The notes below the pieces were generated by a model. That model worked only from the letters and a program-made list of their open reading frames with translations. It did not search any database and was not told where the DNA came from. A stretch of 64,000 nucleotides of DNA from positions 3,315,492-3,379,491 of the forward strand of contig NC_090620.1 in assembly GCF_004359215.1 (NCBI RefSeq), written 5' to 3'. This stretch comes from Bremia lactucae. Taxonomy: Eukaryota; Oomycota; Peronosporomycetes; Peronosporales; Peronosporaceae. A program made the translations under genes and the position numbers. Positions 44,796 to 55,970 of the stretch are shown here, one piece after another (within the stretch, counting starts at the first letter, position 1; the number at the start of each line of letters is the position of its first letter).

Positions 44796-45035
44796 AATTA
44801 AATTGGTCCGCGTAACGAAGAAAGGAAGAAAGCAAGTGGGTTAAAATGGCACTTTTTGAATGGTGGTGAGGTTCGCGGTTCCATTCTTCCGGTCCCAAAT
44901 GTCGACCCGCGGTCTACATGATGTCGTTTACACAATACCGTTGTGTGTTTTCGTACTTATTTTTAATATTACGTATGATTTAATTTTTTTGGATTGTGAC
45001 TAGTGTCACTAAATGTACTTGAAAGGGCTTCAATC
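44796..45035. promoter_or_regulatory. shared divergent promoter of eS27 and GLE1 (240 bp)
   Basis: The start codons of the two genes lie 240 bp apart, head to head. No TATA box is obvious. The short distance implies overlapping control regions. Confidence 0.6.
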
Positions 45036-47004
45036 ATGCGGTTCGGAGTCGACGAGGAGATCGTGACAACGCGCGCGTTAGAGAAGGCGCCAAAGGCGTT
45101 GCTACGACGTGAATCTTGTGCCATTAATACACAAAGATTCCGCGCTCCTAGTAGTGATAGTCTTCGAACGTCTAGTGACGAGGAAGATTCGTCCAGGTCT
45201 TTGTTGTCCATGTCGTATAATCCACGTCATTTGACTCGAAAATCGCGCCGAGAATTGCTCAAGCAAGTGGAGCGTGCATGTGAGCATAAAGCTGTGATAG
45301 CAGTGACGTCTAGTAAGGCGTATAAAGTGCTCTGTGAGACGCTACAGCGTGCGCGGCAGGATGCCGAGGCACAGCTTTGTTGGAATCCCGACAATTCTGT
45401 ATGGAAGGAAAATACCCTGGTGTCTACAAACACGACTGGAAAAAACTGGCAAGCCATACGATTAAAAGAGAGAAAGAAGTTGGAATGTATTGAGACAGAA
45501 GTTCGAGCGTATCAGCAATTGCTTGCGACCGAGAAAGAACGGGAAAAAGCAGAGCAAAACTATGAAGAACAAGTCGCTGTAGATCAAGAAGAAGAAGTTC
45601 GCGCGAAGGTGAGCAAGTGGCTAGAATTGATTGAAACTACGTGGAAATTAAGGGTGTGTATTGGTAGGAATTGCGTGCAATACAGGCAAGAAACGAGGCC
45701 ATGAACAAGGAGGAAGTTATGAAAGTTGTACCAAGCAAAGCAGAAGCAGTAGAAAGAAAACACAAAGTCGAAGAAGTGCATGAACAGGATCAAGTTGTTC
45801 AAATGAATGCGAAGAAGCACGTGGTCGAAGGATTTGAGCGCATTAAGCGCGTAGAAGCGCTTCAAACACGTACCCGTGCAATTTTAAACGACGTCAATCC
45901 AATGGTTAAGAAGATTCGAATGCAAATACGACGCCAAGTACGTGATTATTTATGGATTCCTAGCTATGTTTGAACCTTCTTTCGTAATTGTTCATAGGCA
46001 GGTGTATGCAATCAAATTGCTGCGGCACCGTCCGTGATTAAATCCGTCGTAATCAAGATCCACGAACTCTTTCAGGTACGATACGATCTTGTGTCTATTA
46101 AAAAGGTCCTATGGATAGTAAAAGCAAATTGAACTGGATGCTAGATGGCCAAATCGTTTGGAGACGCGTATTTGATGTTGGCATTGGATCTTGTTGCATT
46201 AAATTTATCGAAACAAGTTGCAAGTCGTGACGATTACAAGTACGTGAGTCGTATAGTGTTGCTATTGTTCAAGGTATTTATAGTCGTTTCTATGGTAGAT
46301 CGTGTTTTCCACTTGCGCATGTGATTCAAATGACTTGTGTCCAAACGCCGGCATTCACGGATGTGATCTTGGGATATTTCCATCAAATGTGTGTCTTTAC
46401 AATACCATGGTATCGTGTAAAACAACCCATGGAATCCATTCACGAGTACAAAATGGCCATGGGGTTTCAACCAGCAATCAATGAAAGCGTAGATCGTGAG
46501 AAACTCGAGCACGTGACGGAATATACCCGTCGTATGACCATGATTACTGCCGTCCTTGCAGCAATTTATCAAACAATTCCGTACGACAAGAGTGTGGCTC
46601 CAAAAGGCTTGAATCTCGACCATTGCTGGACATGGCTCGCTCGATTAGTGAATGAACCACCACATCTTTTAACGGGAGCCCTTGTGTTAACAATTCTCGA
46701 AGTGGCGGGATTTGCACTCTTACGCACGTACAAGCATCAATTTCATAAACTCTTGCGTTTAATTGCTCGTGATGTTTGTCCTCGATTGAGTCAAAATGCG
46801 AAAACAGGGGCCGCAAATGCCGCGGGCCAACTTACACTCTTTGTGAATCAATATGTTGCCATGAAATGTCAATTACAAGAACCCGAGGGAAGAGTATTGC
46901 ACGAAACAAAACTCTCGGAAGCGGACGAAGCTCGAACAGAGCAAAGGGCTTTACACCATCCAATGTATCAAAGAGGCCGAGGTCGTGGCAAACGACACTA
47001 CTAG
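45036..47004 (+). CDS. GLE1: mRNA export factor GLE1 (578 aa)
   Basis: Five exons: 45,036-45,608, 45,668-45,937, 45,998-46,075, 46,145-46,239 and 46,284-47,004, with GT-AG introns of 59, 60, 69 and 44 bp that keep frame. The N-terminal half is acidic and Ser-rich, then a long coiled coil (KKLECIETEVRAYQQLLATE). The C-terminal GLE1 domain (about 250-530) has FPLAHVIQMTCVQTPAFTDV, PKGLNLDHCWTWLARLVNEP and LEVAGFALLRTYKHQFHKLL, matching human GLE1 (HGLNHGWRWLA.., LEVCGNALMKQY). GLE1 binds IP6 and activates the DEAD-box ATPase Dbp5 on the cytoplasmic face of the nuclear pore. The first ATG after an in-frame non-ATG extension was chosen. The last intron (44 bp) is the least certain. Confidence 0.88.
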
Positions 47005-47077
47005 AAAACAAAAGAACGTCGATTGCAATAGTTTTTTAACAACAAGGTTGGGTAATGAAAAGGTTTGTTGAAATTTG

Positions 47078-48951
47078 TCAAAGCATGGGCATGATTGTAT
47101 TGTATGGTGTTGCCTCTTGAAGATCCCAAAGCGATGTAATGGTCTTCGGTTGAGTATAAAAGTTGATGCCCGATTTGCCGTAAAAATGACTATCGCCACG
47201 AATGGATGCTTTCGAGCTCGTGAATGAAAACATGGGCAATGGAACAGGAATGGGGACATTAATGCCAACTTGTCCGACATTGATGGCATGCTGAAACCAA
47301 CGAGCTTTGGCACCAGAAGATGTAAAAAGTGACGTACCATTGCCGTATGGATTGCGATTAATTAATGCAATGGCATCATCGAGTGTATCGAGGGTCATAC
47401 AGACAACCACAGGGGCAAATAACTCGTTCATGTACGCAGGATTGTCCGTCGTAACATGATCAAGCACAGTAGGACCAAGAAAATGACCATGCGGATACTT
47501 GGGCACCACAACGTGACGTCCATCTAATAGAATACTGGCACCATGATCACTACTTGCTTGAATCAATGCGTTTGCACGATCTTTTGCTGCTTGTGTAATA
47601 AGCGGTCCTACATCCGTATGTGGCTCCATGCCGCCATTCACAGTCATGCTTTGACCAATCTTGACAAGGTCATGAATCCACGCTTTCGACGATCCAATAA
47701 AAAGAACTACGGAGAGGGCCATACATCGCTGTCCGGCAGCTCCAAATGCCGCACCTGCAATTGCTTGAATGGCGTGGTGTGGGTTACAATCCGGTAAAAG
47801 CACTGCGTGATTCTTGGCACCCAAATTCGCTTGAACACGTTTTCCAGTCGCACTAGCACGAGCATAAATTGACTCTCCGACTTGATTGCTTCCAACAAAC
47901 GAAATGGCTTGAATTTCAGGCGCATCACAGATATAATTCACCGTTTCCTGTGAAATCAAGGTGATGAAAGTTTGAAAAACTATGAAAATGATGCATGTAG
48001 GACCACGTACATGAGCGCCATGAAGAATATTCAAGACCCCATTTGGAAGCCCGGCTTCTTGAGCTAAACGGGCAAGAATCTAACGAGAAAAGACATGGAG
48101 TAAAACGACTTGGAAACAGGTATGACTGAAAAATACCGGTAGGATCGTACCATGGCAGCTCCAGGGGCTTTCTCGGAAGGTTTCAGAATGTAGGTATTAC
48201 CGGTAACAGTACCGGTAGGAAACATCCATAATGGAATCATTGCCGGGAAATTAAATGGACAGATCCCAGCACACACCCCTAGAGGCTCCTTAAACGAGTA
48301 CGTGTCTAGTGATGTGGCTAAATTTGCCACAGTCTCACCCATCATGAGTGTTGCGGCGCCACATGTATATTCCACGACTTCAAGCCCTCGATAGACATCT
48401 CCACGCGCATCGGCAAGGGTCTTGCCTTGTTCTGTTGTAATGGCGAGAGCCAATTCTTCGGTATGCTCGCGAATCAAGTGCTGAAGCTTTAGCATGACAC
48501 GCTGGCGATGCTGTACGCCCACTTCCTTCCACGTTTTGTATGCACGGGCCGCAGCAGCCGTAGCTTGGCGCATCTAATCAGGCAGTATCGTACTTAGTAC
48601 TGTTGCAACAGAACGTGTTGCCACTGTACCTCATCTGGCGTAGCCTCGGGCACTTCATAGATAACTTCATTTGTTGCCTATAATTAGTTAAAGCAAATTG
48701 TTTAAGAAACGAGGTTTAAGTTACCATTACCAATTGATACTGTGTACCGGGTTACGCAGTTCGATCCACTTTTTGGTCGAAGATTGTACGAACTTGCCAT
48801 CAATAAAGAGCGGTACACGTTCCTATGCGTACAGAACAACTTTCGTTGTGAGTAGTTGAGGCGACGAAATACGATCGAGTGTACAACGTGCCACAGAGGA
48901 CGAAGAGAAAGCACGTCTAGCAAGAACGAAGCGACCGACACGAGGCCACAT
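47078..48951 (-). CDS. ALDH6A1: methylmalonate-semialdehyde dehydrogenase, mitochondrial (513 aa)
   Basis: Six exons: 48,951-48,895, 48,822-48,748, 48,677-48,630, 48,573-48,151, 48,079-48,011 and 47,947-47,078. The N-terminus MWPRVGRFVLARRAFSSSS is a typical mitochondrial presequence. The body has VPLFIDGKF, NPATNEVIYEVPEATPDE, CPFNFPAMIPLWMFPTGTVT, the NAD-binding SFVGS, and GAAGQRCMALS with the catalytic Cys at about residue 299. It ends with NVPIPVPLPMFSFT. These are the signatures of the CoA-dependent ALDH6 family, which converts methylmalonate and malonate semialdehyde to propionyl- and acetyl-CoA in valine and pyrimidine breakdown. Length (513) fits the family. The first intron's donor (GTGGCA) is inferred from frame. 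Confidence 0.93.
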
Positions 48952-49165
48952 GATCGCAACGAGGTAAATACAAGAATGTGATCGGTAGCGCCAGACCGCC
49001 TGACTGCATCAAACGTTCGGGTTACGATGCGTTCAGTACTTCAAGTTCCCTTTACCAGATTCATCGAACAATAAAGAAGGGTACAGCGAATATTCGATTA
49101 ATTCCGAAGATCGATTACCGACCAAATACCGTCACGGACACAGTGACAACGCCATCCGTTGAATC
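48952..49165. promoter_or_regulatory. shared divergent promoter, MMSDH and HA-repeat gene (214 bp)
   Basis: Head-to-head start codons 214 bp apart. No classical elements are recognised. Both products carry mitochondrial-type N-termini, which would fit co-regulation. Confidence 0.55.
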
Positions 49166-51229
49166 ATGTTTAAGCGGTGGATTCCCTTACGTACACGGAC
49201 AACGCTCCAGCGTCGCATGTTCACATCCGACGCTCCCGTTGTTGTACCCAAATCTGAGCGCGATCGGGAGTTTCTCACGGCATTGCAAGTGTTTTACCGC
49301 CTCGAAGGTCATTTTACAGTCCCTTTTGATTACGTCGTGCCTTCTTTTGCCTCGGACAACAACATGGCTACATCTATATGGCCACAAGAAACATGGGGAC
49401 TCGATCTTGGCAATCGATTGCGCCTTTTTACGCGTGGACGCTGTAGTCCTTATAAATGCGCTCTTCTTCAAACAATTGGCTTTCCGTTTAACGATTGGAA
49501 GAGTTATGTCTGGGAGATGCAAATTATTCCGTCTCTACGTGTCTTTCAAGAGCAAGAGGGCCATCTATTTGTCCGACAGAGTTTTCAAGTTCCTGTTGGA
49601 GATACTAAGTGGCCTCGTGCGGCCTGGGGCGTAAAATTAGGCTCTCAGTGCCAACTTTTACGTCGTGATGCCGACGATGGCCTCACGGCCCAGCGCAAGC
49701 AAGAACTTGATGCGATGGGTTTTATATGGAGTGATGCGCAATGGAAGTGGAAAATGCAGTTTTTAAAGGCAATGAAGCACTACCGGCAACTCTATGGCCA
49801 CTCAGAGGTCCATCATTCGTTTCGAGTGCCACTTTCGGACCCAGAATGGCCACGTGCGAGCTGGGGGTACCGTCTTGGCCAAAATGTAGCCAAGATCAAA
49901 GCTTCGCTTGAAGAACAGAATATAACGCCCAGGGCCATGGCTGATCTACGGCAAGTCGGTTTTTTTCACGAACGCCAATCGTTGCAAGTGTGGCAACAAA
50001 CACTTTTGCCGTGTTTTACACTGTACCCTCAAGTGTACCACCAGGCGTGTATCCCTCGGGACTTTATTGTCCCATCTGAAACTCCGTGGCCGGAATCGGC
50101 GTGGGGTATGCGCTTGGGGTACATTGTGGCCACGATTAATTCACATCGTATGTTTTATACTGAAATGCAACACGATAAACCTCATCTTCAAGCATTGGGG
50201 TACACGTGGGAAGTTTTATTTGGCAAGTGGGCAAAAGAGTTCGTACCGGCGTTGCGGTATTATAAGGCCCAGTATGGTCACTGTGATGTACCGTCGTGGT
50301 ACGTTGTACCCTCTAGTGACACTTTATGGCCCACGAACCTTCGAGGTTACGCTCTGGGGAAGCACGTTGTCCACGTGCGACGGAAAGGGCGTAGCCATTC
50401 CGACGTGGCTGACGTCGTCACAGACCTTGATACGCTCGGGTTTCACTTTCATGCATTTGAAAGCTATTATGTCGATCGTGTCCTTCCCGCGTTAGAAGTT
50501 TACGCGCGTTTATATAGCGATTTGCATGTCCCGCCAGGCTTTATCGTGCCTTGTAATCAGTCGTGGCCACAACCGTCATGGGGTATAAAATTAGGCCATA
50601 CCGTCCGGCACCTCCAAACTGGCCATCAATACATTAATCAAGTCGAAAAATACCGCCCGCGACTCGAGGCCTTAGGTTTTGTCGGTCATTTTAACCACTC
50701 AACTGCCGCAGTTCAACGCGAAATCGTAACCCCGAGTGTCCGCGTGTTCCACAGCGTTAATGGCTCTAACACGCCCGTGCCACGGGACTTTATTGTGCCG
50801 TCTACGGACACACGGTATCCGTCCGTGGCTCAGAATTTCGAGCTTGGCGCGTGGCTTGAACACCGGCGTACGCGCACGGGGCTGACGTGTCCGCGCGTAC
50901 AAGGCTCGAAGAAAGCCCTGAAGCCGCGAATTGCGCAGGCCTTGTCGCCGCATGCGGATGAATACTGGAATGACATTGTATTAGCGTCGTTTCGAGCGTA
51001 TGCCCGTGCGGAGGGCAGTTGTGACAACATGGACGGAAGTTTTCGTGTCCCGGAAGCTCCCGAGTACCCCTTTGCCGCGTGGGGCTTGAATTTGGGGTTA
51101 CGGTTACGCCATATCCGTCATGGTGTCCGGTACGCGCGCGAAAGAGCAAAGTATAAGGACGAATTGATACAGTTAGGAGTGCTTCGTGACGGTGATAGCG
51201 TGTTAGTGGACGATGAGCGTCAGGTATAA
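49166..51229 (+). CDS. helicase-associated (HA) repeat protein, probably mitochondrial (687 aa)
   Basis: An intron-free frame. Residues 1-35 (MFKRWIPLRTRTTLQRRMFT) are Arg-rich, without acidic residues, as in mitochondrial targeting signals. The rest is eight tandem units of about 75-85 residues. Each has F/Y-x-VP, then a WP..WG-x-x-LG block: WPQETWGLDLG, WPRAAWGVKLG, WPRASWGYRLG, WPESAWGMRLG, WPTNLRGYALG, WPQPSWGIKLG, YPSVAQNFELG, YPFAAWGLNLG. This is the helicase-associated domain that in other proteins sits next to DEAD-box helicases, but no helicase core is present. Such repeat-only proteins are known in oomycetes and other stramenopiles; their function is unknown, and nucleic-acid binding is inferred. 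Confidence 0.85.
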   Translation: MFKRWIPLRTRTTLQRRMFTSDAPVVVPKSERDREFLTALQVFYRLEGHFTVPFDYVVPSFASDNNMATSIWPQETWGLDLGNRLRLFTRGRCSPYKCALLQTIGFPFNDWKSYVWEMQIIPSLRVFQEQEGHLFVRQSFQVPVGDTKWPRAAWGVKLGSQCQLLRRDADDGLTAQRKQELDAMGFIWSDAQWKWKMQFLKAMKHYRQLYGHSEVHHSFRVPLSDPEWPRASWGYRLGQNVAKIKASLEEQNITPRAMADLRQVGFFHERQSLQVWQQTLLPCFTLYPQVYHQACIPRDFIVPSETPWPESAWGMRLGYIVATINSHRMFYTEMQHDKPHLQALGYTWEVLFGKWAKEFVPALRYYKAQYGHCDVPSWYVVPSSDTLWPTNLRGYALGKHVVHVRRKGRSHSDVADVVTDLDTLGFHFHAFESYYVDRVLPALEVYARLYSDLHVPPGFIVPCNQSWPQPSWGIKLGHTVRHLQTGHQYINQVEKYRPRLEALGFVGHFNHSTAAVQREIVTPSVRVFHSVNGSNTPVPRDFIVPSTDTRYPSVAQNFELGAWLEHRRTRTGLTCPRVQGSKKALKPRIAQALSPHADEYWNDIVLASFRAYARAEGSCDNMDGSFRVPEAPEYPFAAWGLNLGLRLRHIRHGVRYARERAKYKDELIQLGVLRDGDSVLVDDERQV

Positions 51230-51413
51230 GAGAGAGAGGCATGCACGATAGTAGAGATAGAGGCGTTAATATTGTAATTCACGTAACCTTGACGAGTCTT
51301 TTAATAAAGGGACAAGGTCTTATATTCTGTCCATAACAGAGTGGGCGTGTAATTGTGTCGTGGATAAATGATGTGGGCGTTATATTATGTCGCGCGGGAT
51401 CAAAAGGGTGATG
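51230..51413. other. convergent intergenic region (184 bp)
   Basis: Short spacer between the 3' ends of the HA-repeat gene and the FYVE-GAF gene; nothing else is seen. Confidence 0.7.
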
Positions 51414-52715
51414 TTACGGGACTACAGAGCGCAGGGGTACACCTTCGAGCGGTCTTCGTGGTTCAGCTGGTAGCGCAAAAGTCCGTCGTTGCGACCGCCA
51501 TTCATTGCTCTCGAGTTCTTCGGGTACACTTTGTAACCACGCCAAGTCGCGTTCGGAACAACAAGGCATGGACTCGCGTTGTGGGTACAAATTTCCTGGA
51601 CGAATTGTAACGCTTTGAATAGAAGGACGTAATATAACGCCTTGGAGTAATTTTTCAATCGCATTAGATGCGTACGAAAGAATCTCCATCCCTCGTGGTG
51701 GCAACTGTTGCTTGGGGGTCGGATCCATAACAAAAATCGAGCCAATCACAAGGCCCGTCTCGGGGTCACAAATGGGCGTCGTTGCATAAAATCGTATCGA
51801 TGCCGAGCCTGTAACTAGCGGATGTTGCTGAAATCGAGCATCTTGAGTTGCATCAAGAATGATTGTCGGGTGTGGTACATGCATTAATTGGGAACAAAGT
51901 GTTGCATCACGTGGCCACGCTGACGCCGTGATACCATGTCGGGCTTTGTACCATTGACGGTTCTCATCCATGAACGCGACGGCAGCGATTGTGCAATTAA
52001 AGACTTGACGCACGAGATCACAGATGGCGTTATATTCGGTCGCAAGAGTACTGTCGAACACATGAAGGCGTTGTAAAGTGTCGTGTTGCCGCGCATCGGA
52101 TAGACACAAAAGTTCGTCGTCAGGAAGAAACTCAATGACGTCCGTGGGGACTAAATTCGACAAATGCCGACGACTGCTGCGTTGGCTACTAAAGAGCACG
52201 GAACTTCGACTGCTCGTGTCAGTAAGGTCACTGTCGGAATCACTCCAGTTGCAAGTAGAAAAATCGGAAAAACGACTGCAAATCGAGGAACTCGTGGTTT
52301 TCGTACTGTCAAAATGGGTCCGTAGACCATCATTCGAGAAGGAATGATGGTCGATTGATTTGTGTGTACTTAAATGACGCTTGCTCTCAGCGAGTAGCAT
52401 GGCCTTGTCAATGCAATCAAAGCACAGACGTACGGTGACTTCTAACGTTGATGTCACGCGTACACGACGTCGGCGGTAGCACGTGGAACACACGATTTCT
52501 CCACACGACCGGCAATGGCGTTTAAAAAAAAAGGGTCGAAATTTTCGGGCACAATAGAAACAATGGGGTCGTTCATCAATTTTGACCCAATTTTCTTTCC
52601 CTAAGAGTCGAATACTTGAAAGTGTCGACTTGTCACTCTTTATTGTCTCGAGACGTTCATTTTCGTTGGCATGATTGGCTGAAAGGCCTCGAGGTCGACG
52701 CGATTGCGGTGGCAT
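51414..52715 (-). CDS. FYVE-type zinc finger and GAF domain protein (433 aa)
   Basis: A single exon. Residues 42-103 form a FYVE-type finger with eight Cys (CFYCARKF, HCRSCGEIVCSTC, RLCFDC; C52, C55, C68, C71, C76, C79, C98, C101). The WxxD motif reads W-V-K-I and the RRHHCR patch reads F-K-R-H-C-R, so phosphatidylinositol-3-phosphate binding may be weak. A Ser-rich linker follows. Residues about 225-375 are a GAF domain (VAFMDENRQWYKARHGI, ATLCSQLM, FYATTPICDPETGLVIGSIF), a small-ligand or protein-binding fold. FYVE-GAF fusions are a known oomycete-type architecture with no experimentally known role. Likely on endosomal membranes (inference). Confidence 0.88.
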   Translation of the reverse strand: MPPQSRRPRGLSANHANENERLETIKSDKSTLSSIRLLGKENWVKIDERPHCFYCARKFRPFFFKRHCRSCGEIVCSTCYRRRRVRVTSTLEVTVRLCFDCIDKAMLLAESKRHLSTHKSIDHHSFSNDGLRTHFDSTKTTSSSICSRFSDFSTCNWSDSDSDLTDTSSRSSVLFSSQRSSRRHLSNLVPTDVIEFLPDDELLCLSDARQHDTLQRLHVFDSTLATEYNAICDLVRQVFNCTIAAVAFMDENRQWYKARHGITASAWPRDATLCSQLMHVPHPTIILDATQDARFQQHPLVTGSASIRFYATTPICDPETGLVIGSIFVMDPTPKQQLPPRGMEILSYASNAIEKLLQGVILRPSIQSVTIRPGNLYPQRESMPCCSERDLAWLQSVPEELESNEWRSQRRTFALPAEPRRPLEGVPLRSVVP

Positions 52716-54800
52716 AGTTTTAATAATGCGTTTTTTATCACGTCAAAAAGGGAGTGATTGTACGATGCAACTATTAGGTGCAGTTGCCACGTCAAGTGCC
52801 AAAATGAGTCGTTCAGGGCAAGAGTTCGCGGTGCCTCGAGGGTACCCCAGATGGTGGCAGAGTAGCTATTCGTTCGTCCGCACGCGTCGAATAACATCTG
52901 GACGTACAGTCGATACGAGTGTAACTATTGTCCCAGAATTCGTATCGTCGGATTTGACGCATTTGATAGAAAATTTCAATCGAGCAACAATGGATCCTTT
53001 ACTTGCTTCTCGGGGCCTTTCGCTCGTTTTTTTTGCTTTTTTTACATGCAATTTTAGAAGCCCTAACGCCGGGCGCCTTTTTTTCTTACCGAAATGTAGC
53101 ACCTGGAGGACACAACTTGGGCTTTTTCGTTTCGTGTTGCTATAGAATTTCCTTAATTCTATTAGATATTACAAATCCAAGCGCCGGAATAGAGCCGTCG
53201 TTACTGCGCCGAATCAGAAGGCCAGCTTAAAGGACGAGACTCTTATTGCAGTGTAAAAAGTAGCTTTGTTCTTATCTTCTCGATTTTACAGGTATTTTCA
53301 TTTGTACGAATTAGTACGAGGCGACCCTGACACGCATGTGTGTCCTCTAACCGCTACAAAAGTGAATTACCTATGCTTATTGCATACAGGAATGGTTGGC
53401 TATCAATTATTGAGATTCTTACCATTCTGTCCTCCGCCCAGAATATCAATTTTTAACAAAAAAACAAAGACTTGTGGAAATTTGGCATCCGATTTGCTGC
53501 TTGCAAAGAAAACACAATCTTTTTTTAATTTTTGCATGGAGAGGGAAGCCAATATTTGCCTTAAAACAGTGTTTTTACTTTGCCTTCATGCAACGACTCG
53601 TTAGCAACTTCCTGTATAGATCCACCTTTCATCTCGTTTTAAAGCAGGTCATTTGCAAAAAAAAGTTCCCATTCGACGCTAATTAAGAGACGTCAAGAAG
53701 CTGCCATGTACGCTTGCAGCGTGTCTTGTCCTCTTAAACGATAAAACGCCTATTCTTCTACGTCGTGACGTTACACATCGCACCGACTAAACGATGAAGC
53801 CTGAATTGTTGAAACTTGTCCTTTATGCACGCTAAGTGTCACATGAGTCAAGTGCGTCAAGGACTTTCCATGTCGTTCAATTGCAAGCTTCAAGTGGCAA
53901 CGGCTCCCATCCCTCGAGTAGCAAAATTTTAAAACACTTGCCATTGTGCCTTTCTCCACGACCTTTAGGTATAAGAATGGCCACTGTTGTAACATCTACG
54001 AACACCATCTACGAATGCCATTTACAACATGGGATACCTGTTGTGGCCTTGTTGCGCAGCCAACGCGCGGAGTTTTTCCTGTGAATAAGTGGAAAAGTTG
54101 GTGACGCTTTTTAAGCTGCCACCAAAGATTTCATTTTATGCAGCTTCGAGTCAAGACGCCGGTCCAGACGAGGCATTTTTGCACATGGCTTGACTCAATT
54201 CTTGTCAATGGTGCCATATGATTGCTGTCGTCCTTTGTCGTTAATGCCGGATAATTAATGTTTGGTAGGTCTACTGTCGCGAGATAGAAGGCTCATGAAA
54301 GTTTCTTTATTAACAAGCGTCTGGCTTTGAGGAGCAAAGTAGGATCAACTGGTAAGAAGCTGTTGCTTGAGCAAGGATATGCAATGTTGCGGTCACTTTT
54401 TGCTGGACAACTTTTCTGGACCTCAACTTGCTCTTTGACGGCCATGTAGTAAAACCTCGAATTTCGAAATTGCCTTTTATCTACTATGACGATTGTGTTT
54501 GACGCCCATTTCCAGACGTCAATGTAATATGGCTAAATGGCCCTGACAAGGCCGTTTGCCACTGAACGGATCTAATGCTTTATCGAGACCATTAATAACG
54601 TTTTCCAGCAACCATTATCGCTAGATTGTTGCAAAGAAGCCTGCTCATCGATCTTGCAATGAACTTCCGCTGCGACAGTCGTAATCGTTTGCTCTTTTAA
54701 ATTAAGCAACTCGTAAGATTCTGCAATTTACGCTTAACGCATAGTAAAAAGATAAAACGCTGTAAACAATCGCTATAATCTTTTAATTTAATAATTAACG
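52716..54800. other. intergenic stretch, no gene supported
   Basis: Several small open frames exist (52,675-53,145, 53,266-53,604, 53,836-54,084), but none shows a family signature and all are low-complexity or T-rich. It includes the 5' region of the FYVE-GAF gene. Confidence 0.55.
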
Positions 54801-55970
54801 TATTCACTCTTCTGCTAGCCGACTTATCTTCTGCTCTAGCCGCTCCTTTTTGTATGATCTTTCCTCATGCAATTCTTTCAAGCTCTTTGACTTGATAGAT
54901 ACGAAGGTCGACATTTGCCTTACGTAGATCTTGTTGCAATTCCTGTAATTTTATCATACAAGTGACCTTTATAATGTTACCTTGCCGTCGGCGCCGATTT
55001 ACTAAGATTCCTGGTACGTACAGCCTCATCGACCGAGGTACTGGTGTTTTTTGTCTCTAATACGCTCTTCTAAGTCGATTCTACAAAACTTAATCGTTCT
55101 TGTGTTTGTACATGGGTGTTTTAAACAATCGCATGCAGCCGTTCCTCTTCGAACTGTATTGCAGTTTTGAGCACTGCATTTTAAATCAAAAGCATGCTAA
55201 GTCGATGGTCCTGTAGCTTACAAATGTGCATAATGACCTAGTAGACTATCTAGAATTGTCAATGACATTTTGAATTTAATATGGAAAGCTGACACTTGTT
55301 AGGACATCGTTACGTGTACCAATCTCCCGTACCAGCTGTTGAAAAATTGGCTTATAAGATCGCTGTTTTAAGCATGGACAAACTTAAACAGAACGCGTCA
55401 ACTATTTCTACACTAATCAAATTTACAGCGTTTCATTACACAAAAGATTACGACGTGTAGGACCCACTTCGGTACATCGTTGCAAAAGCTTGCTGCTTAT
55501 TCAGCTTTATCTCAACGCTTACGTGAGGTAGCGAAAGGAATCAACTCGGACTATTAAGTTAAGTCCTCCCTCTGATAACTTGCTAGCCTTTTCTATCCGT
55601 TAGAAGCGGTTATCAGTTACTGGATTACAGTAAGATATAAGTTAGAGCGACCACGGAAGAGGTCCAATCCTATAAGTTCGCGAAGGCTTTAGGTTTTTGG
55701 AGGTTAAGTTATTAGAGGGAGGACAGAAACAAATTAAGTTTCTTCGATAATTCAAAAATCTTACAAATCGTTTCCTGCTTTTTCCGCTTCTCGCTAGAAA
55801 TCGAGATGAAAGTCTTGCGATCACGGTCTTACTTTGAGGTAAAGCATGAGGCATGACGCTAGATTGCGCTTGAGCTGCACTTTTAATCTCATTGAGACAT
55901 GCGCTTTTATCGTATACCGCTTACGCAGATGATTATACATCGTTTTTACTCGGAAGGTCAAGCATATTAT
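54801..55970 (-). pseudogene. decayed coiled-coil protein gene
   Basis: The minus strand shows successive heptad-like pieces in changing frames. KDRDRKTFISISSEKRKKQE lies at about 55,750-55,830. AIQFEEERLHAIV precedes a stop at about 55,125. MIKLQELQQDLRKANVDLR starts at about 54,957, and SLKELHEERSYKKERLEQKI follows from about 54,885, ending near 54,810. Stops and frameshifts separate all of them. The original function is unknown. The gene lies in an otherwise conserved island, so a lost lineage-specific gene (for example one for a flagellar coiled-coil protein) is possible but only a guess. Confidence 0.45.

Noticed and set aside
49187..49522. 111-aa minus-strand frame and 218-aa plus frame at 48,978
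   Set aside because: Both overlap the HA-repeat gene in other frames and carry no signature.
52675..53145. 156-aa plus-strand frame
   Set aside because: It overlaps the start of the FYVE-GAF gene in antisense and ends in a Phe/Leu-rich T-run translation; no domain or start support.
53266..53686. Two overlapping plus-strand frames of 112 and 70 aa
   Set aside because: Composition is that of translated AT/T-rich DNA; no conserved motif or gene context.
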